Notes under the pieces: model-generated
Seen by the model: the letters and a program-made list of their open reading frames with translations, nothing else
What the model was told of the DNA's origin: nothing
Databases searched by the model: none
Position numbers and translations under genes: made by a program
Part shown: positions 17,474 to 26,346 of the stretch, piece by piece
Layout of the letters: each line of letters opens with the position of its first letter
How positions within the stretch are numbered: position 1 is the first letter of the stretch
Origin: an uncultured Saprospiraceae bacterium
Lineage (GTDB): Bacteria > Bacteroidota > Bacteroidia > Chitinophagales > Saprospiraceae
Direction of reading: 5' to 3'
Length of the DNA: 64,000 bases
NCBI GenBank assembly: GCA_937981555.1
Contig: CALJOK010000021.1
Span: 31,527-95,526, forward strand

Positions 17474-18907
17474 ATGAAAAGAACTGGATTTTTAATTTTA
17501 TTAGTTTCTGTGGTAAGTTCTTTCTTTACCGTGATGATTTACAAATATTTTGACTCTCCTCAACAAATCATCATTCGAGAATCTTCTCCTGCTAAATATA
17601 CAAATTATACCGATCGACTTTTTTCTGATGTGGCCAAACGGCAATTTCTTTCCTCTGCTCCAACTAACTTTACATCTGCGGCAGGAGTCGTTACGCCAGC
17701 TGTAGTTAATATTCGAGCTACGACAGAAAATGATTTTGATCTATGGGGGGGATATGGAGGTTCAACTGGTTCAGGAGTGATTATTTCGCCTGATGGATAT
17801 ATTGTAACCAACAATCACGTGGTTGAGGATAGTGATGATTTAGAAATCACTTTATTTGATAAAAGAAAGATGGAAGCGAAAGTGATTGGAACTGATCCTT
17901 CTACAGATTTGGCTTTGCTTAAAATTACTGACGAGCGAAATTTTCCTTTTTTACAAATGGGAAATTCTGATTCACTTTTAGTTGGGGAATGGGTGCTTGC
18001 TGTTGGAAATCCTTTTAATTTAGAAAGTACAGTTACCGCTGGAATTATTAGCGCTAAAGGACGAAATATTAATATCCTTGAGGATGATTATTCCATCGAA
18101 TCTTTTATACAAACTGATGCTGCAGTCAACCCTGGAAATAGTGGAGGTGCATTAGTCAACACCAATGGAGAATTAGTAGGAATCAATACTGCGATCATCA
18201 CTCGATCTGGAAAATACGAAGGATACTCATTTGCGATACCAGTTAACTTAGCTCAAAAAATCATTCGCGATTTAAAAGATTTTGGAGTTGTTCAGCGTGG
18301 CTTTTTAGGGATTTTTCCAGAAGAAATTACAGAAGAGACTGCCGAGAGTTTAGGGTTAGCTTCCTTGAATGGAGCTTATGTTTCTAGAGTAAATGGAAAT
18401 AGCGCTGCTGAAGATGCTGGACTCAAAGCAAAGGATGTTATCGTAGGAATCAATGGAAATGATATAAATTCAGTTCCTGAATTACAAGAGCAAGTGGCTC
18501 GATTTAGACCAGGAAATACTATTACAATAGTATATATTCGAAATGGGAAAAAACAAAAAACAGAAGTAACCCTGAAAAATAAAAGTAATACCACTTCTCT
18601 AATTGGAGCAAGGGATGATGACTTATTGATGCGTTTAGGATTTGAATTAAGAGAGATGACTGATCGAGAAAGAAAGAAATTGAAAATCGGTTCTGGAGTT
18701 TATGTGGTAAGTATTTTGCGAGGAAGTGCCATTGAAAAAACTCAAATGGATCCTGGATATATCATCACTAAAGTAAATGATAAAAGAGTCAGTTCAGTCG
18801 ATGAAATTATTACTGAATTTAAAAATACAAAAGGAACCGTGATGCTCGAGGGGTTTTATGAAAACTTCCCTGGTGAGTATTATTATGCTTTTAAAGTAGA
18901 GCAATAG
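17474..18907 (+). CDS. htrA: HtrA/DegQ-type periplasmic serine protease
   Basis: This 477-residue envelope protease/chaperone has an N-terminal membrane or signal segment (about 5-24) and a trypsin-like domain with the triad H115 (TNNHVV), D145 (STDLALL) and S223 (NPGNSGGAL). Two PDZ domains follow, at about 285-365 and 385-470. The first holds the GFLGIFPEE and DVIVGINGNDI motifs. HtrA proteins degrade or refold misfolded envelope proteins, with the PDZ domains sensing exposed C-termini. The gene is monocistronic and ends at a long bidirectional hairpin. In Bacteroidota with heavy surface-protein traffic, such a protease would serve quality control. Confidence 0.95.
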   Translation: MKRTGFLILLVSVVSSFFTVMIYKYFDSPQQIIIRESSPAKYTNYTDRLFSDVAKRQFLSSAPTNFTSAAGVVTPAVVNIRATTENDFDLWGGYGGSTGSGVIISPDGYIVTNNHVVEDSDDLEITLFDKRKMEAKVIGTDPSTDLALLKITDERNFPFLQMGNSDSLLVGEWVLAVGNPFNLESTVTAGIISAKGRNINILEDDYSIESFIQTDAAVNPGNSGGALVNTNGELVGINTAIITRSGKYEGYSFAIPVNLAQKIIRDLKDFGVVQRGFLGIFPEEITEETAESLGLASLNGAYVSRVNGNSAAEDAGLKAKDVIVGINGNDINSVPELQEQVARFRPGNTITIVYIRNGKKQKTEVTLKNKSNTTSLIGARDDDLLMRLGFELREMTDRERKKLKIGSGVYVVSILRGSAIEKTQMDPGYIITKVNDKRVSSVDEIITEFKNTKGTVMLEGFYENFPGEYYYAFKVEQ

Positions 18908-18915
18908 ATGCTTAA

Positions 18916-18975
18916 CTGTTTTGATTGTTTAATTGTTAGTCTGTTTTGACTATAACAATTAAACAGTCAAAACAG
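18916..18975. terminator. Long bidirectional hairpin with an alternative inner fold
   Basis: A 23-bp stem with one mismatch joins 18916-18938 to 18953-18975. The sequence CTGTTTTGA occurs twice on the left (18916 and 18941), so an 11-bp alternative stem (18941-18951 with 18965-18975) can also form. It lies between the convergent htrA and histidine kinase genes. Confidence 0.75.
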
Positions 18976-18987
18976 ATTTACAACAAT

Positions 18988-20808
18988 TTAATTTATCTCC
19001 TCGAAAACTTCCACCTCCTCTGCTTCAAAAACTTTCACTTTCAAATTAACCATAAAAATAGATCCAACATTTTCTACCGAAATTAATTCGATATAGCCTC
19101 CATGGTTCGACACTATTTTATTACAAATAGCTAACCCAACTCCTGAACCTTGATATTCAGATTGGTTGTGTAATCGTTTAAAAATTTCAAAAATAGTTTT
19201 ATGATATTCTGAGTTGATTCCAATTCCATTATCTTCTACTTTCAAAACCAAATACTCATTTTCTTCGAATACAGAAATCGTTACTTTTGGCTCAGATGAA
19301 TTATTATATTTCAAGCCATTCTCAATTAGGTTTTGAAAAAGTTGAACCATTTGATGATGGTTAGCTTCGATCGTTGGTAATTTTCCATATTTGATATTGG
19401 CCTTTTTTTCTTCCAAATAATGCGATAGATTTTTTTCTATTAAAAATAAAATCTGATTCATATCAACCGTTCCTAATTTTACTGTCTCTGATTTCACCAA
19501 AGAATACTCCAAAATTTCTTCAATTAAATTGTACATACTTTGCGCATTCGATTGAGCAATATTGATGTAATCATTGATATCCGGATCTGAATTATCCTTT
19601 AATTTTCTTTTGAGTAGAGATAAAAAACTAGTTACATTTCTTAATGGAGTTTTTAAATCATGTGAGGCTATATACGCAAATCGTTCTAACTCTTGATTTT
19701 TATTCTCCAATTCGTCATTATAATTTTTCAGTTGATTTTCTTTTTCTACCATGAAAGTAATATCCATAGCAACAAAGGAATAACCTGTATGATTTTGTTT
19801 TCTAATAACTTTTGAAGTCACCAAAAAATAGTTTTTCTCTTCACCATTAAACATCAAATTAAAATAGCTTTCTAATTTCCCATCTGGCTTAAGTTCTGCT
19901 ATTTCTTTTTGAAATTCATAAAGGTCTAATCCTTTTGAATGTTCCAACAATTCAATCATATCTGTATTTGTATTTACCTCCTCATCTGTAGGAAATAAAA
20001 TATCTTTGGCCAATTCATTTTTATGCTTTACAATAAAATTAATGTCAGTTATGATCACCAAATTTGAAACAGAAGATAATATGTCATCTAGTGCATCATG
20101 TGGATTTAATTCAAATAATTTATAGTTAGAATAAACCCAAGTTAGTACCCCAATAATCACAACTAGGAAAGGTGAGATCTCAAAATTTGACGGAGTAGCT
20201 TGACTTGGAATGATTAAAAATTTGATAAACATAAATAAAGGAATGAAGGTAAAAGTAACCAACAATCCCATTTTCCATTTCCTCTCTCTTTCCAATTTCG
20301 CCTTTCGATAAAAATAGAAAGATCCACTCATGATAAGAATCACTATTAGAAACCAAACCATTTTTAACTGCACATATATATTATCTTTTTCTAAAACATA
20401 CATCCACTTTCCATCTAGTTTTTCAGGCAAAACGGTAACTGTACCATTAGTGATATAAAGCATAGCTATACACGATAAAACTAAACCACTAGCTAATATT
20501 TTATTATATAAATTCCCCTGAGGATAGTTCTTAAAAGGCCGAGTATAATAGACTACACAGATGCATTCCATGAGTGCGATAAAACTAATTAACAAACTTC
20601 TTTGAATATTAAAATTCTCTACATCATAAAGATGCCTAGCATTAAAAATTGACATTTCGGTAAGCACCAACCCTGCACATAATAACAAGACAACTGTATG
20701 AATTCGACTAAATATCTTTTTATCATGAATCATGTAAAGATGAGTAGTCAATACGATCAAAAGTGTAAAAAGACCAATAAAAATGGCATTATTCATAATT
20801 ATAAACAA
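18988..20808 (-). CDS. Orphan histidine kinase with seven-helix membrane sensor and PAS-like domain
   Basis: This 606-residue protein begins with about seven membrane helices (residues ~5-235, like the histidine-kinase N-terminal 7TM region). A PAS-like linker follows (about 245-355), then a short coiled segment, then a HisKA domain with H383 in YIASHDLKTPLRNV. The HATPase domain runs from about 480 to 600, with LIENGLKYN, DNGIGI and GSGVGLAI. The start at 20808 could equally be the ATG four codons later. No response regulator is adjacent, so it must signal to a distant partner. Its kinase core closely resembles those of the kinases at 21781, 27926 and 62445. Confidence 0.9.
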   Translation of the reverse strand: MFIIMNNAIFIGLFTLLIVLTTHLYMIHDKKIFSRIHTVVLLLCAGLVLTEMSIFNARHLYDVENFNIQRSLLISFIALMECICVVYYTRPFKNYPQGNLYNKILASGLVLSCIAMLYITNGTVTVLPEKLDGKWMYVLEKDNIYVQLKMVWFLIVILIMSGSFYFYRKAKLERERKWKMGLLVTFTFIPLFMFIKFLIIPSQATPSNFEISPFLVVIIGVLTWVYSNYKLFELNPHDALDDILSSVSNLVIITDINFIVKHKNELAKDILFPTDEEVNTNTDMIELLEHSKGLDLYEFQKEIAELKPDGKLESYFNLMFNGEEKNYFLVTSKVIRKQNHTGYSFVAMDITFMVEKENQLKNYNDELENKNQELERFAYIASHDLKTPLRNVTSFLSLLKRKLKDNSDPDINDYINIAQSNAQSMYNLIEEILEYSLVKSETVKLGTVDMNQILFLIEKNLSHYLEEKKANIKYGKLPTIEANHHQMVQLFQNLIENGLKYNNSSEPKVTISVFEENEYLVLKVEDNGIGINSEYHKTIFEIFKRLHNQSEYQGSGVGLAICNKIVSNHGGYIELISVENVGSIFMVNLKVKVFEAEEVEVFEEIN

Positions 20809-21073
20809 TTGATTTTCAATTAGTTATGCTAAAAAATAAATCTAAAAAAAATAAATAGAAGGGAATTACCTTAATCGTATTGCAATTTCTATGCTCAATT
20901 TTTCAATCTAAAAATGTTTTTTGAAAAAAATCAAAAATCAAATAATAGCTCAATCATAACGAATATTCGATCATTCTAATCGGATACACATACTTCATTT
21001 TTTATGGAGAAAAACAGCCGCATCTTACGACTGTAAAAACGAAAAATATTTATTAATCAAAAAAAAGTCAGTC

Positions 21074-21727
21074 ATGAGAGCATTATCATTTATCATCATT
21101 ATACTTATTTCAAATTTCACTTTTGCAGCAAATCAACTTGCGATGATCCATCCAAATTTAGAGGTCAATGGCGAAGAAGAATTAATTTCAAAATTGGTTT
21201 TTAAAAATAATATTACTGATTTGGGAGAGGTAAACTTTGGAGAAGAATACACCCATTCTTTCGAATTTATCAATGAAGGAAATGCCACTTTAGAAATTGA
21301 GGGTGCTTTTGCAAAAAATGAAAACGCCGAAGTATTTAGTTTTTCTCCAATTATAGAACCAGGTAAATCAGGTTGGATTCGTGTTAAATTTGAATCAAAA
21401 CTTTCAATTGGAAAATTTGAAGAATACTTTTTTATCCGATCCAATTCAGGTGGTAAAAAATCTCTTTCGAAATTAAAAATTAAATATGAATTATTTGAAT
21501 ATTTGGCTATTGGTGGAGATAATGTAGAAGCAACTGATAAAATAAATATTCGAGAACAACCCTTGTTAAATAGCCCTGTAGTTTACACTTTGACTCTAGG
21601 AGAAACTTGCAAAATTCTTGGCGATGATCTCGGAGATTACGTGGAAAAATTTGATGATTCATTTTGGTTCAAAGTAGAATCAGAAGGTCGAGTGGGCTGG
21701 GTTTTGAGTGCATTAACAGAGTTTTGA
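21074..21727 (+). CDS. Exported protein with DUF1573-like and bacterial SH3 domains
   Basis: This 217-residue protein has a signal peptide (MRALSFIIIILISNFTFAAN). It has an ASH/DUF1573-type Ig-like domain at about residues 45-140, with the family pattern DLGEVNFGEEYTHSFEFINE and 'NATLEI'. A C-terminal bacterial SH3 domain runs from about 150 to 217 (KINIREQPLLNSPVVYTL and ending GWVLSALTEF). Both are binding modules; SH3 domains of this type often contact peptidoglycan, so a cell-wall or envelope scaffold role is likely. It is convergent with the TPR kinase gene and ends at a G:U-rich hairpin (21735-21782). Confidence 0.8.
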   Translation: MRALSFIIIILISNFTFAANQLAMIHPNLEVNGEEELISKLVFKNNITDLGEVNFGEEYTHSFEFINEGNATLEIEGAFAKNENAEVFSFSPIIEPGKSGWIRVKFESKLSIGKFEEYFFIRSNSGGKKSLSKLKIKYELFEYLAIGGDNVEATDKINIREQPLLNSPVVYTLTLGETCKILGDDLGDYVEKFDDSFWFKVESEGRVGWVLSALTEF

Positions 21728-21734
21728 TTTTGGT

Positions 21735-21782
21735 GATCGGGTGATCGGGTGAAATATTTTATTAAAACCTGATTACCTGATT
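21735..21782. terminator. Tandem-repeat hairpin between convergent genes
   Basis: The left arm holds GATCGGGT twice in tandem (21735-21750). The right arm holds ACCTGATT twice (21767-21782). They pair along 16 positions using G:U pairs. The right arm overlaps the stop codon of the minus-strand kinase gene. Confidence 0.6.
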
Positions 21783-23856
21783 AATCAACCATTTCCAAAT
21801 ACGCTTCTACTTTAGCAGACTGCAAGGTAAAATAAAAAGTTGTCCCTGATATTCCATTTGATTTTATCCAAATTTCACCTCCATGCCTCTCCACTATTTT
21901 TTTACAAATGGAAAGTCCCAAACCTGTCCCTTGGTATTCTTGTGAACTATGTAATCTCTTAAATAGGGAAAAAATTCTATCATGATATTTTTCCTCGATA
22001 CCTATTCCATTATCTTTTATGGCTATGCAAAACTTATCTGCTTTTTTCGAAACAGAAATTTCAATAAATGGTCTAGCATCTTCCGAAATAAATTTTATCG
22101 CATTGGCAATTAAATTTTGAAAAACCTGAAAAAGTTGAATCTGGTTTCCTAAAACGATGGGGAGTTCTTTATATTCAACAATTGCATTTTGCTCCTGAAT
22201 ATTGACCTCCAAGGTTTGCAGAACTTTAGTGATTAATTCATTTAAGTCAATTGGAATAAAATCAACCTTTCCTTTTTCTACATTAGAATAGGATAAAACA
22301 TCATCTAATAATTGATGCATATGACTAACTCCTTCAGTAACTAATTTCAAAAACTCTAATCCATTTTCATCAAGAACATTGGCATATCTTTTTTCAATCA
22401 AACCGGTGTAGCTCATTACAGTTCTTAAAGGTGCTTTCAAATCATGTGAAGCGATATAGGCAAAATTTTCCAACTCAACATTGGCAACTTTTAGTTTTTC
22501 ATTAGAATTATGCAAAGCCTTATTTTGCTCTTCAATTTGATTTTTTTGATCTCTTAATTTAAAATTATAATAGTATTGCTTTTTATATAACCAACTTCCA
22601 ATTCCAACAATTCCAATCAAAATTAAAAAAACTATGTATATAAAAATATTATACAACTTATTCAGCGCCTTATCTTTTTTCATCAATTCGAGTTCCTGTT
22701 TCTTCTGTTTTAATTCGAAGATAGAACTTAAATTTGCCAACTCATTTTTGGTAATAGCTCCTTCTATGGAGTCTCTTAGTTGGTAATACTTTTCTTGAAA
22801 ATTATAGGCAACCTTATTATTTCCACAACTAAAATTCACCTCAGAAATTTTCTTATACACATCTCGACGAACTGGCGGAACTTTATTTACTATAGGATTT
22901 TCCAAACATTGATTTAATATATTTTTTGCTTGAGAACATTTACCTGTGAGCATTTTTAATTCCGCTAAAGCAATCTGAGTTTGTACCATTTCTTCCTTTT
23001 GATTGGACTCCTTCCGAATTTTCAAGGCAGCATTTAAATACTCTAATGCTAAATTATGATCATCTAACTTCATATAAATCAATCCAAAACTATATGCGCA
23101 ATACCCCTCATGATATTGAGATAAAAGTCCAAATTTAGAACTACATGCTAAATTTTGATAGTTAAGCGATTGATTATAATCCTTTAATTGATAATAAATA
23201 TTACTCAGCAAATCGTAACAATATCCAACATCATCTAGTCTACCTAGTGATTGATATAGCTCAAGTGATTGAGAAATTCTTTCCTTAGCTTTCTCATACT
23301 CCCCTTGTTCGTTATCTAACTCTCCTAAAGCATAAAAACTATCCGCTTGCCCTTGAATGTCTCCTCTCCCCCTATTGATTTCTAACAATTTCATTCTATA
23401 GTGATAAGCTTTATTCACTTGTCCCATGTAGTAATAAGAATTCCCAAAACCATTAAATAATGCTGACGTATCTTTCATCGTCATCGAATATGAAGTACTC
23501 CTAAAATCCAAAGCTTTATTGTAATAAACCAACGAGCTATCGTATTCAGATTGCCAAAAGAATGAATGTCCCAGACTTAATAAACTATGAAATCTTAAAC
23601 TATCACAACCTGTAACCTTAGCAACTGCTAATGATTGAAAATAAAAATCTGATGAAACTTCATATTTTTCTACTAGGAAATAAGCATCTCCTGTCTTAAA
23701 TAGTAAATTGCCATAAGGTTTCTCAAACTGAGAATAAGGATAAGATTGTAACGCACTAACGCAACTATCAACAGTAGTTTGATTGGAAAAACATGGTAAG
23801 TTCCCTAATAAAATAAGGAATAGTAAAAGACTTTTTAGTTTTATCGGTACTTTCAT
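21781..23856 (-). CDS. Orphan histidine kinase with periplasmic TPR sensor
   Basis: This 691-residue protein has a signal peptide (about 1-25) and about seven to nine tetratricopeptide repeats up to residue ~370, with frames such as ALGELDNEQGEYEKAKERI. A helix containing KKQELELMKKDKALN comes next, then one membrane segment (about 395-418). A coiled coil leads to a HisKA domain with H471 in YIASHDLKAPLRTV and a HATPase domain (DNGIGI, GTGLGL). TPR sensors outside the membrane are frequent in Bacteroidota kinases; the ligand is presumably a protein or peptide. There is no adjacent response regulator. Confidence 0.9.
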   Translation of the reverse strand: MKVPIKLKSLLLFLILLGNLPCFSNQTTVDSCVSALQSYPYSQFEKPYGNLLFKTGDAYFLVEKYEVSSDFYFQSLAVAKVTGCDSLRFHSLLSLGHSFFWQSEYDSSLVYYNKALDFRSTSYSMTMKDTSALFNGFGNSYYYMGQVNKAYHYRMKLLEINRGRGDIQGQADSFYALGELDNEQGEYEKAKERISQSLELYQSLGRLDDVGYCYDLLSNIYYQLKDYNQSLNYQNLACSSKFGLLSQYHEGYCAYSFGLIYMKLDDHNLALEYLNAALKIRKESNQKEEMVQTQIALAELKMLTGKCSQAKNILNQCLENPIVNKVPPVRRDVYKKISEVNFSCGNNKVAYNFQEKYYQLRDSIEGAITKNELANLSSIFELKQKKQELELMKKDKALNKLYNIFIYIVFLILIGIVGIGSWLYKKQYYYNFKLRDQKNQIEEQNKALHNSNEKLKVANVELENFAYIASHDLKAPLRTVMSYTGLIEKRYANVLDENGLEFLKLVTEGVSHMHQLLDDVLSYSNVEKGKVDFIPIDLNELITKVLQTLEVNIQEQNAIVEYKELPIVLGNQIQLFQVFQNLIANAIKFISEDARPFIEISVSKKADKFCIAIKDNGIGIEEKYHDRIFSLFKRLHSSQEYQGTGLGLSICKKIVERHGGEIWIKSNGISGTTFYFTLQSAKVEAYLEMVD

Positions 23857-23953
23857 GGTAAATTATAATTACCTGTTTAATATTGCGAAAAACGAGCCAG
23901 TTTTGCCTTAATTATTCCTTTCCTTTTTCGTAAATTCGTTTTTTTAACAAGTT

Positions 23954-23961
23954 TAACTTTG
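23954..23961 (+). promoter_or_regulatory. Candidate -7 element for the acyl-CoA carboxylase gene
   Basis: TAACTTTG matches TAnnTTTG and is identical to the element upstream of the cysteine-rich protein gene at 6295. It would give a ~55-nt leader. No clear -33 TTG is present at the usual spacing. Confidence 0.4.
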
Positions 23962-24024
23962 TAAACAATTTCTGTATTACAACTGTATTATTGAAAGAAT
24001 TTTTATTGACAAAAAAGATAATTT

Positions 24025-25662
24025 ATGACATCCAAAAAAGAGTTGGAAAAAAGACAAAATGAAGATGCTTATAAAATGTTAATTTCCAAAGTTAACAGCC
24101 GATTGGAAAAAATCTATCAGGGAGGAGGAGAAAAAAAAATAGCTAAACAGCATGACAAAGGAAAATTAACTGCACGGGAAAGAATCGAACATTTGATTGA
24201 TGAAGACAGTAATTTTTTAGAAATAGGAGCTTTCGCTGGTTACGATATGTATAAAGAATATGGTGGTTGTCCAGCAGGAGGAGTAGTAACTGGCATTGGT
24301 TATGTGAAAGGACGGCAATGTATGATTGTGGCAAATGATGCGACGGTGAAAGCTGGTGCTTGGTTTCCTATTACTGGGAAAAAGAATTTACGAGCCCAAG
24401 AAATTGCCATTGAAAATCGCCTACCAACTATTTACCTTGTCGATTCTGCAGGTGTATTTTTACCGATGCAAGACGAGATTTTTCCAGACAAAGAACACTT
24501 CGGTCGGATGTTCCGCAACAATGCAAAAATGTCTGCAATGGGGATTCCTCAAATTAGTGCAATCATGGGAAGCTGTGTAGCAGGGGGAGCTTATTTGCCA
24601 ATCATGTCTGATGAATCATTGATTGTGGAAGGAACAGGTTCTATCTTTTTGGCAGGACCATATTTGGTAAAAGCTGCGATTGGAGAAGTGGTGGACAAGG
24701 AAACCTTAGGTGGTGCAAAAACTCAAAGTGACATCTCTGGAGTAACGGATTATAAAATGCCTGACGACAAAACTTGCTTGGAAACCATTCGAGATTTAGT
24801 AGATAAATTTGGGAAATTTGAAAACGCTGGTTTTGATAGAGTCGAAGCAAAATTACCTGCCGAGTCACCTGAGGAGATTTTAAGTATTTTCCCAGAAGAC
24901 CCTGCCAAACCATACGAGACCAAAGACATCATTAAGAGAATTGTGGACGAATCGAAATTTACAGAATACAAAAGTGGTTATGGAAAAACCATTACTTGTT
25001 GCTATGCTCGTATCGATGGCTGGGCAGTCGGTATTGTCGTTAATAATCGAAAAGTCATCAAAACTGAAAAAGGGGAAATGCAATTTGGCGGAGTAATTTA
25101 CTCTGATTCTGCAGACAAGGCTGCTCGATTTATTATGAATTGTAATCAGAAAAAAATCCCTTTGGTTTTCCTTCATGACGTAACTGGATTTATGGTTGGG
25201 ACTAGAAGTGAGCAAGGTGGAATTATTAAAGATGGGGCAAAAATGGTAAGTGCAGTTTCCAATAGTACTGTTCCAAAGTTTACTATCGTGATGGGAAATT
25301 CTTATGGTGCTGGAAATTATGCGATGTGTGGAAAAGCCTATGACCCTCGATTAATCGTTGCTTGGCCTACCGCAAAAATTGCAGTAATGGGTGGTTCGCA
25401 AGCAGCTAAAGTTTTGACTCAAATTCAAGTTGCTTCGAAAAAAGCAAGAGGAGAAGCTCCTTCTCCTGAAGATGAAAAAGCTTTATTTGAAAAAATAAAA
25501 AATCGCTACGATGAACAAACCTCCCCATATTATGCAGCAGCAAGATTATGGGTGGATGCAATTATCAATCCTTTGGAAACAAGGAAAGTAATTTCAATGG
25601 GAATCGAAGCTGCGAATAATGCACCGGTAGAAAAATTTAACGTAGGTGTAATTCAAACGTAG
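24025..25662 (+). CDS. Acyl-CoA carboxylase, carboxyltransferase (beta) subunit
   Basis: This 545-residue protein has two crotonase-like halves. The first contains KGKLTARERIEHLIDE, LVDSAGVFLPMQDEIFPD, HFGRMFRNNAKMSAMGIPQI and GSCVAGGAYLP. The second contains PLVFLHDVTGFMVGT and MGNSYGAGNYAMCGKAYDPR, the carboxybiotin/acyl-CoA site with the paired oxyanion-hole glycines. The 'FPD..HFGR+F' insertion is typical of the 3-methylcrotonyl-CoA carboxylase branch, so the substrate is probably methylcrotonyl-CoA (leucine breakdown) rather than propionyl-CoA. The biotin-carrying alpha subunit is not in this window. It is followed at 36 bases by a lipoprotein gene, perhaps as a loose operon. Confidence 0.92.
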   Translation: MTSKKELEKRQNEDAYKMLISKVNSRLEKIYQGGGEKKIAKQHDKGKLTARERIEHLIDEDSNFLEIGAFAGYDMYKEYGGCPAGGVVTGIGYVKGRQCMIVANDATVKAGAWFPITGKKNLRAQEIAIENRLPTIYLVDSAGVFLPMQDEIFPDKEHFGRMFRNNAKMSAMGIPQISAIMGSCVAGGAYLPIMSDESLIVEGTGSIFLAGPYLVKAAIGEVVDKETLGGAKTQSDISGVTDYKMPDDKTCLETIRDLVDKFGKFENAGFDRVEAKLPAESPEEILSIFPEDPAKPYETKDIIKRIVDESKFTEYKSGYGKTITCCYARIDGWAVGIVVNNRKVIKTEKGEMQFGGVIYSDSADKAARFIMNCNQKKIPLVFLHDVTGFMVGTRSEQGGIIKDGAKMVSAVSNSTVPKFTIVMGNSYGAGNYAMCGKAYDPRLIVAWPTAKIAVMGGSQAAKVLTQIQVASKKARGEAPSPEDEKALFEKIKNRYDEQTSPYYAAARLWVDAIINPLETRKVISMGIEAANNAPVEKFNVGVIQT

Positions 25663-25698
25663 GTCGACTATCAAAGTCATTTTCCAAAAGTAAAAACC

Positions 25699-26145
25699 AT
25701 GAAATACTCTTTAATGATTCTATACCTGATTATTTTTTCAGGTTGCCATAACAATACAAATCATTCTACAGTTAAAGAGGAATCTGTTTTTAATTTTGAT
25801 TTGAAAAAAGATTTTAAAATCACTTCTTATCAAAAAATCATTGAAACATATCCAAAATCTGATCTATCAGCTTGCGAAAATTGGACTATTGAAAAACAAG
25901 ACTTGAGAAAAATAATGCAATCCATGAAAAGTATTCAAGGAGAAGAATGGCATCATTCTTTTGACCATTTACCTTGCGAAATAACAGGAGAGTTAATTCA
26001 AAATAATAATATTTTTAAATACTCAATCAATTCAGGATCATGGATCTCAATTTCCACATTAGATACAACGATTTGGTTTGGCGATGTTGATAAATTAAAT
26101 GAAGTAGTTTTTATGAATCCAATTTTAGACATGGAAAATAAATAA
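25699..26145 (+). CDS. Small lipoprotein of unknown function
   Basis: This 148-residue protein has a lipoprotein signal peptide with lipobox FSGC (cysteine at residue 16). The mature part has no family I recognise. It contains two further cysteines (LSACENW and LPCEITG) and many aromatic residues, and looks like a small beta-rich domain. It lies between the carboxylase gene and a 45-residue membrane protein gene on the same strand. The 23-base stretch around its start is repeated at 26300-26322. Confidence 0.7.
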   Translation: MKYSLMILYLIIFSGCHNNTNHSTVKEESVFNFDLKKDFKITSYQKIIETYPKSDLSACENWTIEKQDLRKIMQSMKSIQGEEWHHSFDHLPCEITGELIQNNNIFKYSINSGSWISISTLDTTIWFGDVDKLNEVVFMNPILDMENK

Positions 26146-26159
26146 CATTACATTTACAA

Positions 26160-26297
26160 ATGAGTAAAAAACAAAAGAACGAATCAACCCACGACTGGCT
26201 CAAACGAATTGGTTGGGCTGGAATTTTGTTTTTCACTATCAAAGGAATTATCACTACTTATCTTTTATTTCAAGCTGGGAAATGTGCACTAGATTAA
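26160..26297 (+). CDS. Tiny single-pass membrane protein (45 residues)
   Basis: This reading frame runs from ATG at 26160 to TAA at 26297. The product has a charged, lysine-rich start (MSKKQKNEST), an amphipathic WLKRIGWAG stretch and a membrane helix to about residue 38, ending in a short CALD tail. Similar tiny proteins with 'WLKR+G..G.LFF..KG' occur next to unrelated genes in Bacteroidota and are sometimes mislabelled as tRNA synthetase fragments. The role is unknown. It begins 14 bases after the lipoprotein gene, consistent with one transcript. Confidence 0.6.
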   Translation: MSKKQKNESTHDWLKRIGWAGILFFTIKGIITTYLLFQAGKCALD

Positions 26298-26346
26298 TCT
26301 TTTCCAAAAATAAAAACCATGAGTTTCGGCTCAACAAACATAAAAA

